Assembly: GCA_011634665.1 (NCBI GenBank)
Contig: WAEK01000017.1
Coordinates: 1,140,300 to 1,204,299, forward strand
From: Mortierella sp. BCC40632
Taxonomy: Eukaryota; Mortierellomycota; Mortierellomycetes; Mortierellales; Mortierellaceae
Reading direction: 5' to 3'
DNA length: 64,000 bases
The notes beneath the pieces are model-generated. The model was not told the origin of the DNA. It saw only the letters and a list, made by a program, of their open reading frames with translations, and made no database searches. Position numbers and translations under genes: made by a program. Below, piece after piece: positions 11,712 to 22,166 of this stretch (positions are counted from its first letter, which is position 1; each line of letters starts with the position of its first letter).

Positions 11712-11888
11712 TTAAGAAATACAAGGAACATCACCTTGGCCACATGCTAGTTCAACGACAAGGTGCGGTCCTGGTTATGAAGCTCAGAATTCCAATGGTC
11801 AACATTATTTTCACAGAGATTTTTTACATGCCATCGGACCAGTGATCACTTGGAGTCAGGAGTGCCACACTGCAGCCTTGACCCCCAA
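11712..11888. repeat. Type-B half-unit, second copy
   Basis: Variant half following constant block 15, almost identical to the B half at 7991 while its A-type neighbours are diverged from it. This argues for exchange of whole halves rather than point mutation. Confidence 0.85.
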
Positions 11889-13959
11889 TTTTTTTTGCGC
11901 CCTGGCAAGAGCAAGGTAAAAGGACTCTGTGGCCTTTTTTTCAGAGCTGTGGGCCGACCCTGAGACGAGAAATCAGAGAGGAAAGCATTTTCATAGCATG
12001 TCCACAAAGGTCACATCACACAGCTGCGCCAACGCCAGAGGCCCCAGCCGGTCAGATTGAAGTCTCGACACCTGGAATTCCTTAAGAAATCCAAGGAACA
12101 CCACTCTGGCTTCATGCTTGTTTAATGCCAAGGTGAGGGCATGGCCAGGGAGCTCTAGGTCGACATTGCCTATTTTGACTTGTCCAAGATTTGGCAAAGG
12201 TGATTTGTCAAGTGATCACCAGGAGCCAGGAAAGCCAAAATGCAGCCTAGACCCCCAATTTTTTTTTGCGCCCTGGCAAGAGCAAGGTAAAAAGGACTCT
12301 GTGGCTTTTTTTTTCAGAGCTGTGGGCCGACCCTGAGACGAGAAATCAGAGAGGAAAGCATTTTCATAGCATGTCCACAAAGGTCACATCACACAGCTGC
12401 GCCAACGCCAGAGGCCCCAGCCGGTCAGATTGAAGTCTCGACACCTGGAATTCCTTAAGAAATCCAAGGAACACCACTCTGGCTTCATGCTTGTTTAATG
12501 CCAAGGTGAGGGCATGGCCAGGGAGCTCTAGGTCGACATTGCCTATTTTGACTTGTCCAAGATTTGGCAAAGGTGATTTGTCAAGTGATCACCAGGAGCC
12601 AGGAAAGCCAAAATGCAGCCTAGACCCTTTTTTTTTTTTTTGCGCCCTGGCAAGAGCAAGGTAAAAAGGACTCTGTGGCCTTTTTTCAGAGCTGTGGGCC
12701 GACCCTGAGACGAGAAATCAGAGAGGAAAGCATTTTCATAGCATGTCCACAAAAGGTCACATCACACAGCTGCGCCAACGCCAGAGGCCCCAGCCGGTCA
12801 GATTGAAGTCTCGACACCTGGAATTCCTTAAAATCCAAGGAACACCACTCTGGCTTCATGCTTGTTTAATGCCAAGGTGAGGGCATGGCCAGGGAGCTCT
12901 AGGTCGACATTGCCTATTTTGACTTGTCCAAGATTTGGCAAAGGTGATTTGTCAAGTGATCACCAGGAGCCAGGAAAGCCAAAATGCAGCCTAGACCCCC
13001 AATTTTTTTTTTTTGCGCCCTGGCAAGAGCAAGGTAAAAGGACTCTGTGGCTTTTTTTTTTTCAGAGCTGTGGGCCGACCCTGAGACGAGAAATCAGAGA
13101 GGAAAGCATTTTCATAGCATGTCCACAAAGGTCACATCACACAGCTGCGCCAACGCCAGAGGCCCCAGCCGGTCAGATTGAAGTCTCGACACCTGGAATT
13201 CCTTAAGAAATCCAAGGAACACCACCTCTGGCTTCATGCTTGTTTAATGCCAAGGTGAGGGGCATGGCCAGGGGAGCTCTAGGTCGACATTGCCTATTTT
13301 GACTTGTCCAAGATTTGGCAAAGGTGATTTGTCAAGTGATCACCAGGAGCCAGGAAAGCCAAAATGCAGCCTAGACCCCCAATTTTTTTTTTTTTTGCGC
13401 CCTGGCAAGAGCAAGGTAAAAGGACTCTGTGGCCTTTTTTTTCAGAGCTGTGGGCCGACCCTGAGACGAGAAATCAGAGAGGAAAGCATTTTCATAGCAT
13501 GTCCACAAAGGTCACATCACACAGCTGCGCCAACGCCAGAGGCCCCAGCCGGTCAGATTGAAGTCTCGACACCTGGAATTCCTTAAGAAATCCAAGGAAC
13601 ACCACTCTGGCTTCATGCTTGTTTAATGCCAAGGTGAGGGGCATGGCCAGGGGAGCTCTAGGTCGACATTGCCTATTTTGACTTGTCCAAGATTTGGCAA
13701 AGGTGATTTGTCAAGTGATCACCAGGAGCCAGGAAAGCCAAAATGCAGCCTAGACCCCCAATTTTTTTTTTTGCGCCCTGGCAAGAGCAAGGTAAAAAGG
13801 ACTCTGTGGCCTTTTTTTTCAGAGCTGTGGGCCGACCCTGAGACGAGAAATCAGAGAGGAAAGCATTTTCATAGCATGTCCACAAAGGTCACATCACACA
13901 GCTGCGCCAACGCCAGAGGCCCCAGCCGGTCAGATTGAAGTCTCGACACCTGGAATTCC

Positions 13960-14880
13960 TTAAGAAATACAAGGAACATCACCTTGGCCACATGCTAGTT
14001 CAACGACAAGGTGCGGTCCTGGTTATGAAGCTCAGAATTCCAATGGTCAACATTATTTTCACAGAGATTTTTTACATGCCATCGGACCAGTGATCACTTG
14101 GAGTCAGGAGTGCCACACTGCAGCCTTGACCCCCACTTTTTTTTTTGCGCCCTGGCAAGAGCAAGGTAAAAAGGACTCTGTGGCCTTTTTTCAGAGCTGT
14201 GGGCCGACCCTGAGACGAGAAATCAGAGAGGAAAGCATTTTCATAGCATGTCCACAAAGGTCACATCACACAGCTGCGCCAACGCCAGAGGCCCCAGCCG
14301 GTCAGATCGAAGTCTCGACACCTGGAATTCCTTAAGAAATACAAGGAACATCACCTTGGCCACATGCTAGTTCAACGACAAGGTGCGGTCCTGGTTATGA
14401 AGCTCAGAATTCCAATGGTCAACATTATTTTCACAGAGATTTTTACATGCCATCGGACCAGTGATCACTTGGAGTCAGGAGTGCCACACTGCAGCCTTGA
14501 CCCCCAATTTTTTGCGCCCTGGCAAGAGCAAGGTAAAAGGACTCTGTGGCTTTTTTTTTTTTCAGAGCTGTGGGCCGACCCTGAGACGAGAAATCAGAGA
14601 GGAAAGCATTTTCATAGCATGTCCACAAAGGTCACATCACACAGCTGCGCCAACGCCAGAGGCCCCAGCCGGTCAGATTGAAGTCTCGACACCTGGAATT
14701 CCTTAAGAAATACAAGGAACATCACCTTGGCCACATGCTAGTTCAACGACAAGGTGCGGTCCTGGTTATGAAGCTCAGAATTCCAATGGTCAACATTATT
14801 TTCACAGAGATTTTTTACATGCCATCGGACCAGTGATCACTTGGAGTCAGGAGTGCCACACTGCAGCCTTGACCCCCAAT
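13960..14880. repeat. Three consecutive units with type-B halves
   Basis: B halves start near 13960, 14332 and 14703, alternating with constant blocks 22 and 23. This is the only place where B units are tandem. It lies near the right edge of the array. Confidence 0.85.
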
Positions 14881-15310
14881 TTTTTTTGCGCCCTGGCAAG
14901 AGCAAGGTAAAAGGACTCTGTGGCCTTTTTTTCAGAGCTGTGGGCCGACCCTGAGACGAGAAATCAGAGAGGAAAGCATTTTCATAGCATGTCCACAAAG
15001 GTCACATCACACAGCTGCGCCAACGCCAGAGGCCCCAGCCGGTCAGATCGAAGTCTCGACACCTGGAATTCCTTAAGTAATCCAAGGAACACCACTCTGG
15101 CTTCATGCTTGTTTAATGCCAAGGTGTGGGCATGGCCAGGGAGTGCAACAGTCAGAGGCCAGGGAGTCTTTGGTTTGGGCAGTTTATTGCTAAAGATTAA
15201 TGTAACTAAAGGGTTGACTATTTATACAAGTATTTTGGAGGCAATGTGGAGGGGGCGCGGTGGTGGTGGCAACTGGACAGTCACAAATAGTGGCAAAGAG
15301 CGCAGCTTGA

Positions 15311-15748
15311 AGAGGACACTGTCGCACAGGCCTACAGAGAACTAACCATGCCAACAACGACTGGAGAAATAGGATCTGGTCTGTCACAAGAGCGAACATA
15401 ACCGAGAAGCTGGAAGAATATAATCATTTTCTCAAACTCGAGACGCAAGACGAAGAGTTCCAACTAAAGGAAATCGTTCGCCTGTTTCCTGACGACCCCA
15501 TCTCTAAATTCCAAATCGCTGAACAGCAAAACAAGCGGAAGCAAGAAGAAGACGAACGGATCACGGTAGCAACAGAGAACGCTAAACGGACCTGCGTCTT
15601 ATTCGAGAAGACTCTTGTTTCTGCAACGAAGTGCGAAGAGATGATGAGAGCTCAACAGAAGATGATCCGCTCCAATCAGAGGATGATACACAACTGCCAA
15701 AGAGCTCTAGAGAAGCAATCTAAGTTCAACGAGGAGCTTTTGGCAGCA
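15311..15748 (+). pseudogene. Coiled-coil protein gene, 5' fragment, split by Gypsy-1A
   Basis: An open frame with no ATG at its left edge runs from after a TGA at 15308-15310 to the Gypsy-1A insertion point. The 146 codons are rich in Glu, Lys, Gln and Arg with long predicted helices (for example EKLEEYNHFLKLE, then repeated MRAQQKMIR-type heptads). With one CAGCA copy removed, the frame continues exactly at 20987 and ends at TAA 21041-21043. That gives a 164-residue C-terminal portion and shows the gene was open when the retrotransposon arrived. The left boundary may be a splice acceptor (CTACAG at 15332-15337). Family unknown: it could be a host gene or the gag-like gene of the copia-like remnant that follows it. 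Confidence 0.6.
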
Positions 15749-16015
15749 TGTCAAAGAGTATGCTACCTTGGTGCGTCTCTTTGAGAATGTCCTTGCTGGA
15801 ATGTTTCGATCTGTACGGACGGACACGAATTTTCTTCCCCCATTGCCGCGCTCCATGGAAAGGGTTCACCCCTTTTTCTACATATCTTCTCTAGTATTTA
15901 TTTCCTCTCTTTCTTTCTCAATAAACGTCAGTTAGTAACTCACTTCTTGTCCCTAGCCTTTGTCCTAGTCCCTGTCCTTGTTCTTCTCCTTCCCTATTCC
16001 TCTTGCCTTGTTACA
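15749..16015 (+). repeat. 5' LTR of Gypsy-1A
   Basis: 267 bp, starts TGTCAAAG and ends TTACA. Contains AATAAA near its 3' third, a likely polyadenylation signal. Sequence-identical to the LTR at 20715-20981. Confidence 0.95.
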
Positions 16016-16026
16016 TGGTAGCAAAG
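16016..16026 (+). other. Primer binding site of Gypsy-1A
   Basis: TGGTAGCAAAG follows the LTR directly. It resembles the 3' end complement of initiator tRNA-Met used by many Ty3 elements. Gypsy-3 has the same sequence at 45758-45768. Confidence 0.7.
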
Positions 16027-16051
16027 GAAGTTCCCTTCCACCACCTCCATT

Positions 16052-16804
16052 ATGCCTAACCACTTCGATACCTTTGTTAAAAATGTCCATCTCCATGAAT
16101 TCAAAGGCCTTCCAAACAAAAACGTTTCCAACTGGATCAAGGATATTGAAGAGTATAGCGATGCTCTCAGTCTCAACGCGAGTCAACGGATCCAAGGGTG
16201 CCGTCTTCTTCTCCAAGGCAACGCGCGCAACTGGGTCCGGACCCTTACGTTTCCAGCTGTCCTCAATGATAACGATTGGATCAGTTTCAAGGCTGCGTTG
16301 GAAAAACGCTACTCGAGCCCCAACACCAAATTGTTCGCTCGTAGCAAATTGTACAACCTAAAACAGAAAGGGTCTGTCACGGATTACATCAATGAGTTCG
16401 AAACCCTACGCTCTGTCCTCACTGACATGAGTGAGGCAGAAGCGATCCAGGTCTTCCTCCAAGGGCTTGGACAAAGACTTCAAGAACATTTCGCCGGTAA
16501 TCCAAGCCTTCGACAAGACCTGTACACGATTGTTCAAGTGTCTGAGAGCCTCGACCGAGTGTACCAACGTGGGAAGCAACATTCTTGGGAACCACAACCC
16601 AAACATGAACCAGCAAGGCCTGAGTCCTCGAATAGCCAAGCAGAACCGATGGAGCTAGACGCTATGAACATGCACAAGATGAGTCCTCAAAAACAAGCGG
16701 ACTGGAAAAATCGTGCATGCTTCTATTGTCACCAACCTGGCCATCAAGCCAAGAACTGTGAGGCAAAGAAAAAGAATGCGTCGGGAAAAGCCCCGTCCCA
16801 ATAA
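16052..16804 (+). CDS. Gag of Gypsy-1A
   Basis: A 250-residue capsid/nucleocapsid protein that would form the virus-like particle in which the element is reverse-transcribed. It starts at ATG 16052, 37 bp after the LTR. The N-terminal ~170 residues look like a retrotransposon gag capsid domain (WIKDIEEYSDAL, LLLQGNARNWV). The C-terminus has a CCHC zinc knuckle CFYCHQPGHQAKNC at residues 223-236, for RNA binding. The stop TAA 16802-16804 is preceded by a possible -1 slippery heptamer leading into pol. The frame is intact. The homologue in Gypsy-1B is the same length. Confidence 0.93.
   Translation: MPNHFDTFVKNVHLHEFKGLPNKNVSNWIKDIEEYSDALSLNASQRIQGCRLLLQGNARNWVRTLTFPAVLNDNDWISFKAALEKRYSSPNTKLFARSKLYNLKQKGSVTDYINEFETLRSVLTDMSEAEAIQVFLQGLGQRLQEHFAGNPSLRQDLYTIVQVSESLDRVYQRGKQHSWEPQPKHEPARPESSNSQAEPMELDAMNMHKMSPQKQADWKNRACFYCHQPGHQAKNCEAKKKNASGKAPSQ
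16783..16789 (+). promoter_or_regulatory. Candidate -1 frameshift site between gag and pol
   Basis: GGGAAAA sits in the gag frame as G GGA AAA, matching the X XXY YYZ slippery pattern, 12 nt before the gag stop. A -1 shift here enters the pol frame, which is open past the gag stop. Gypsy-1B has five A at this place, so the site is not perfectly conserved or one copy contains an indel error. Confidence 0.4.
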
Positions 16805-19800
16805 AGAATTCTGGATCTTTATATGGGACTACGGTCGTAAATGTTATTGGTGATTGTCCAGAAGGAGTGTTCCCTAAACCCACAAATTGTCCAGAAACGT
16901 CGAGTGACATTTCTAAACAATCAGAATCATGTCCCTCCAGCTCAAGTGAGCTTCGTATCTCCTCCCAGCCTAAAATTGTCGATCCAAGTGGGTTAACAAT
17001 TGATCCCAGTTCCGAGACCAAAGTTGGTTTCCGGTTCTCAGCGAGTGCCATTCCCAGTCCAACCCCGTTAAATGTCGTCGGTTCGTGAGCCGCTGCCTGT
17101 TCAAGATACCAATAGTAGCCTTGGCCCCGAGTTCCCTGCAAGTGCAGAATGTAGTGCCGTGTCCCGTGAATCCAGTAGTGAGTCAGACGACTCAACCTTC
17201 ACTCCCAGTCCCCAGAATAAGTTTTCTGCTAGTCCATGTCCAGATTCCAACAGTCAGGGAAGTTAACCCTGAATTACCAGAAGAAATCGAAGACGAACCT
17301 CTCATGTATGTGGCCGGTCGTTTCAAGGATCATACTATCGACATTATGGTAGATAGCGGCGCATCCGCAAGTTACATTAATTACGAGGTAGTCAAGCGCC
17401 TTCATATCGCAACGTCAAAAAAGCGAAATCCAACAACAGTTGCGTTTGGCAATGGCCAACCAACACTTTGTACCCAATATTGCCACATCCGACTCCGACT
17501 TGCCGACAATTTTTGCCCAGTAATCCAATTCAATGTTGTCGACATGAAATTCGAAGCAATCCTGGGCAAACGTTGGCTGGCACATAGTAAAACCGCAACC
17601 AATATTAGACCTTGCCAACCACGTCATCCGAGTCGAACCTGACATTGTAATCCAAGGATACACCCGACCGACACACCAACCAGTATTGTCCGCAATGCAA
17701 TTCAAACGTTCCCTTGGAAAACACCAAGCCTACTTGTGCATTGTGCGATCGAACGAGGAGGATAACAAGAAAAGCGAAAGTCGGCCACCGGAGGTAGAAG
17801 TTCTCCTAGAAAAATACAGCGATGTATTTCCAGAGGAACTCCCGAAAGAACTACCTCCTGAGCGTTCAGTAGACCATCACATTGACCTGATTCCTGGATC
17901 GACGCCGCCCTCTAGGCCTACCTATCAACTTTCCTTGGCCGAAATGGACGAGCTCAAAAAACAAATTGATGACCTGCTACGACACGGGTTCATTAGACCT
18001 AGTCAATCCCCTTACGGTGCTCCTGTATTGTTTGTGCGGAAAAAAGAAGGCGACTTGAGAATGTGCATTGACTACAGAGCATTGAACAAACAAACAATCA
18101 GGAATACTTATCCGTTACCAAGAATTGATGAGTTGCTTGATCGACTGAACGGCGCAGAAGTGTTTAGCAAAATGGATTTACGAACAGGTTATCACCAAGT
18201 TCGAATTCACGAAAACGACGTACACAAGACTTTTTTTCGCACAAGATACGGCCTATATGAGTTCCTTTTGTGCTGCCATTCGGATTGACCAATGCTCCTG
18301 CCACCTTCATGACATTAATGAACGAAGTTTTCCGAACCGAACTGGATGGTTGTGTGATCATATACCTCGACGATCTATTGATATTCAGCAAGAACATGGA
18401 ACAACATTTAGTTCATTTGGAAATTATCTTGCGCAAATTACGAGAACATCGACTGTATGCCAAGCTGTCCAAGTGCGAATTTGCCAAGAGCGAAGTTGGC
18501 TTCCTAGGACACATCGTGTCCAGCAAGGGCGTATCGGTCGACCCCTCCAAAGTCCAGGCAATAGCCGAGTGGCCAGCCTTGCGCTGTGTCCTAGATATCC
18601 AATCGTTTCTAGGACTTGTCAACTACTACCGACGCTTCATTCACAAGCTCGCCAAGATTGCCGCTCCCCTCACTGAACTACTGAAAAAGATGTGACCTTC
18701 CGATGGTTGAAAGAACAAAAACGTGCGTTCAAAAATTGAAAAAGGCAATTATGAACGCCCCAGTCCTGGCTGTCTTCAATCCCGAACTCCCTGTTGAAGT
18801 CCATGTCGACTCCTCGAAATATGCTATTGGTGCAGCGTTAATGCAGAACGGTCGACCAGTCGCGTTCGAATCAAGGAAACTGTCCGCTGCAGAGATTAAT
18901 TACCCAATCCATGAAAAGAACAACTTGCCGCCGTCCATGCACTCCAAAAAATGGGCGAGTATATCTGCATTCGACAGCCGAGCCCTTTATTGTTTTCACC
19001 GATCATGAATCACTAAAATATCTGGATAAAAAGAACACGCTCAGTCCTCGCCAAATTCGCTGGATGGAAAAACTAGCAGAGTATAATTTTGTGATACGAT
19101 ACAAAAAGGACCACTCAATGTTGTACCTGATGCTCTTTCAAGAAGGCCGGACTACCAAGATGCAGCCAGTATGGAGTCAAAACCAGTAATCGGATCCACA
19201 ATCTTGGAAGCTTGCAGAGAGGCCTACGAGGAGGATGAAGATTTTGGCGATTGGTTGAAACGAGTTAGAGCAGTTCAAGGAAAGAATAACCCGTACGAGT
19301 TCACGCTCCATGACAACCTCCTCTACCTTAAGAAAGACATGCGATTATGTGTACCCAACCTACCAGAGGAAAAGTCTACGATCATGAAGGAAATCCATGA
19401 CTCGTCGTTAGCAGGACACCTTGGTGTTGACAAGACATACGTCCGGCTATCTGAAGGATACTATTGGCCGGGCATGTGGCAATCCGTCAAAAATTATGTT
19501 AGCTCGTGCCACGAGTGTCGACTTAGCAAGCACAGAACGACAAAAGAACTGGGGCTATTGCAGCCATTACCCATTCCAGAGAAACCTTGGACGCACATTG
19601 CAATGGACCTGGTGACACATCTACCTAAAACGAAAGCAGGACATGATGCAATAGTAGTATTTGTGGACAGGTTTAGTAAAGCCGCTGTGTTTGTCGCCAC
19701 AAAAACCAGTTGCACCGCCAAGGATGTTGCCAACATATTTTTCCAGCAAGTGTTCCGACATTATGGAGTTCCCAAGTCAATCGTGTCGGACCGAGACACC

Positions 19801-20705
19801 AGATTCACCAGTACATTCTGGAAGAGCCTTTTCGAGCATCTTGGAACGAGTCTAGACATGTCAACCGCTAGACATCAACAATCAAACGGACAAGCAGAGC
19901 GAATCATCCAGTCCTTGGAACAGTATCTGCGCTTATACACGAATGAGGCTCACGATGATTGGGACGAATTCCTCATCCATGCCGAGTCTGCGCATAATTC
20001 TGCCAAGTCATCCGCTACAGGACTTAGCCCATTCGAAGTGATGTATGGACACGTACCGTTAACACCAGCGACACTCTTGACGGAAAAAGCTCATGTGGTC
20101 AAACAACCTAATGTGAAAGAAGAGATGGAGAAACACCAAGCGAGATTCCGAATTGTTTATGACGCTATCCAAGACAGTCACAAAAGTACTCTGACCAGTA
20201 CGATGCCCACAGACGCGAGGCCATATTTGAAATAGACGATCTTGTCTATATCGACGCAACCGATATCAAAACCGCCACGGAAAATGCGACAAAGAAGGTC
20301 AACAAACTGAGGAGACCATTCCTAGGACCTTACAAAATTATTGCTCAACCAAGTCCCTTGAACTACAAGTTGCAGTTACCTCCTAGAAGTCGACTGCATC
20401 CTGTGTTCCACGTCTCCAAGCTCAGGGCTACTACTCGTAGGAGTGACGAGTTTGCGGATAATGAAGAGCTGAGGCCTGACAAGGAACCTCTCATTGACGA
20501 TAGCGATGAGTACTATGAACAGCCCTATGAGGTGGAGCGAATCGTCAAGCACAAGAAGACAAAGGAAGGTCTAATTAAATTCTTAGTCAAATGGGTTGGT
20601 TTCCCGGTAAAAGATAGCACTTGGCAGACGCTCGAAGACCTCGAGAACGCACAGGATGTTATTCAAGATTACCGAGATACTCTCAAGGAGAAGGACCTCT
20701 TTTAA
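16790..20705 (+). pseudogene. Pol of Gypsy-1A: PR, RT, RNase H, IN, chromodomain (frameshifted)
   Basis: Polyprotein copying element RNA to DNA and integrating it. In order: aspartic protease with VDSGAS near 17350; reverse transcriptase with [14 protein letters not shown] and the YLDD active site at 18365-18376; RNase H (VHVDSSKYAIGAAL); integrase with an HHCC finger (HLGVDKTYV...CHECR), then MDLVTHL, VSDRDTRF and NGQAERI carrying the D,D,E residues; last a chromodomain (YEVERIVKHKK...FLVKWVGFPV...STWQ) ending at 20705. Chromodomains of such elements usually steer integration to methylated histone H3. Frameshifts lie near 17086, 17610, 18235-18270, 18690, 18940, 19120 and 20230, several in homopolymers. 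Comparison with Gypsy-1B shows extra T in 18230-18240. Not translatable as written. Confidence 0.9.
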
Positions 20706-20714
20706 GAGGGGGAG
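20704..20714 (+). other. Polypurine tract of Gypsy-1A
   Basis: AAGAGGGGGAG lies directly before the 3' LTR, the expected plus-strand DNA primer position. It overlaps the last bases of pol. Confidence 0.85.
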
Positions 20715-20981
20715 TGTCAAAGAGTATGCTACCTTGGTGCGTCTCTTTGAGAATGTCCTTGCTGGAATGTTTCGATCTGTACGGACGGACACGAATTTTC
20801 TTCCCCCATTGCCGCGCTCCATGGAAAGGGTTCACCCCTTTTTCTACATATCTTCTCTAGTATTTATTTCCTCTCTTTCTTTCTCAATAAACGTCAGTTA
20901 GTAACTCACTTCTTGTCCCTAGCCTTTGTCCTAGTCCCTGTCCTTGTTCTTCTCCTTCCCTATTCCTCTTGCCTTGTTACA
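20715..20981 (+). repeat. 3' LTR of Gypsy-1A
   Basis: 267 bp, identical to the 5' LTR. Followed by the target duplication CAGCA. Confidence 0.95.
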
Positions 20982-20986
20982 CAGCA

Positions 20987-21043
20987 GTAAAAAAGCATCA
21001 GAGAGAAGATGCTACTCTGCTAGATATACTGAAAAAGAAGTAA
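20987..21043 (+). pseudogene. Coiled-coil protein gene, 3' fragment
   Basis: Eighteen Lys/Glu-rich codons and a TAA. They continue in frame the fragment ending at 15748 once Gypsy-1A and one CAGCA copy are taken out. Too short to be found on its own. Confidence 0.6.
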
Positions 21044-21366
21044 TAAATACTTTAATACTCATGGACTCAAAAGAGGTTTTTATGACAACAATGTCTTTTT
21101 CCCTCATACATTCATGCTATCTAGGAGGTTTTGACCATGATGTCTTTTCCCTTCAACTATATTTTCAGGTTTTGACAATAATGTCTTTTTCCTACCATTC
21201 ATGATCAAAAGAGGTTTTAGGACTCGTTCCTTTTTCTCCTCAATAATTCTACAGAGGTTTTCCAATTTTCCTCTACGCCACCCTGAGGTTTTGCTGATAT
21301 ATTTTCCTCAGATGCATAAGACGAGAGCTACGGAATAGCACTACCCGGAGCCAACGTCTGGAGGGG
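21044..21366 (+). other. Copia-like 3' untranslated region and polypurine tract
   Basis: No coding sequence. The motif AGAGGTTTT or AGGTTTTGAC followed by ATGTCTTTTTCC recurs five or more times at irregular spacing, and the segment ends in CTGGAGGGGGGAG. This layout, with an LTR starting TGTTGTGG just beyond (31518, after Gypsy-2A is removed), resembles the 3' end of Ty1/copia elements. The assignment rests on these features only; no copia pol is present. Confidence 0.45.
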
Positions 21367-21370
21367 GGAG

Positions 21371-22079
21371 TGCAGTGTAGCATTTACGATCCCTAGTCTT
21401 CCAGGCTAGGGATATAAAAGTAGCCTTCCCCTCCCCCCTGTAATAAAGTCAGCTTTCTTTCCTCTGTCCCTCAAGTCCATTTGCTTTAGCAACTGTCCCT
21501 GTCGCGCTGTCCCCAAGGTATTGACCGAGCCCAAGACCTCGATCAAGATCATGATCTATTATCTTTTCACTCTCCCATACTAAATCAGTCCTCATCTCCA
21601 GCTACCCTGAACAGATCTGCAGTATTGACTCCTCGATTCCTTTTGAAAGAAAAGGCAGGACTCAAGAGCCATTTCCCATTAACGGTGCTATCCCAGCTGT
21701 AAGTATGAGACTCGGTGAAAAGTAAAAGATCGGACGAAGACTGCTCCCTGAATGGCTCTCCTTCGGTGGCCATTCTTGCAAGATTCCTTTGATCAACATG
21801 CGAGGACTTTACGGACCCATCCAGTTTGATCCGCATTGGATTCATGCCTCAAGATCCCGTTTATTGATAGCTATCTCCGTCCTCCCTTTATGCATTCATA
21901 GAATAGTTAGAGTCGAAGGCGATCCCCTCATAGTTGTCGCTGTCTCCCAGTCCCTACTGTAGTCTTCCGTACCTGTCCTTTGTAAGTCTTCAGTACATCT
22001 TCACTTGGTCCGTATTTCTATGATAGAAAAGAAGAGTAGTTATTGATTAGAAGCATCTGTCCTTAGACTCTACGCGGCA
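21371..22079 (+). repeat. 5' LTR of Gypsy-2A
   Basis: 709 bp. Near its start GATATAAAAG follows CTAGTCTTCCAGGCTAG, a plausible TATA promoter; TAATAAAG follows about 40 bp later. Ends TACGCGGCA. Confidence 0.92.
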
Positions 22080-22166
22080 CCACTTCGTTGGTGGAGAACC
22101 TGGGCACTCGTAAATCGTCCATCATAAAAAAAAAAATCAAGGAAACAATCTTTTTTGTCCCCACCG

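Larger units (their letters stand above)
6268..15143. repeat. Satellite array, 24 units of ~371 bp with two interchangeable halves
   Basis: The block starting GCGCCCTGGCAAGAGCAAGG recurs 24 times (about 6311, 6681, 7057, 7432, 7803, 8170, 8546 and so on to 14889). It is followed by a constant ~185-bp half ending GGAATTCCTTAAG. The other half is one of two types. Type A (GGCTTCATGCTTG...GGAGCTCTAGGTCGAC) is in most units; type B (GGCCACATGCTAG...GTGATCACTTGGAG) follows units 5, 15, 21, 22 and 23. Unit 24 breaks off inside an A half near 15143. Units differ mainly in two T-runs of variable length. Near-identity between units points to recent homogenisation. No centromeric or subtelomeric role can be assigned from sequence alone. 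Confidence 0.95.
15749..20981 (+). mobile_element. Ty3/gypsy chromodomain retrotransposon (Gypsy-1A), complete
   Basis: 5233 bp with two identical 267-bp LTRs (TGTCAAAGAG...TTGTTACA), a perfect 5-bp target duplication CAGCA (15744-15748 and 20982-20986), a primer binding site directly after the 5' LTR and a polypurine tract before the 3' LTR. Gene order is gag, protease, reverse transcriptase, RNase H, integrase, chromodomain, that of chromoviruses. A second copy (Gypsy-1B) lies inverted at 33705-38952. Identical LTRs indicate recent insertion. Several frameshifts interrupt pol. Confidence 0.95.

Noticed and set aside
6268..15143. CRISPR-like alternation of constant and variable segments
   Set aside because: Units are ~371 bp, the variable half has only two types, and the context is eukaryotic. 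It is a satellite, not a CRISPR array.
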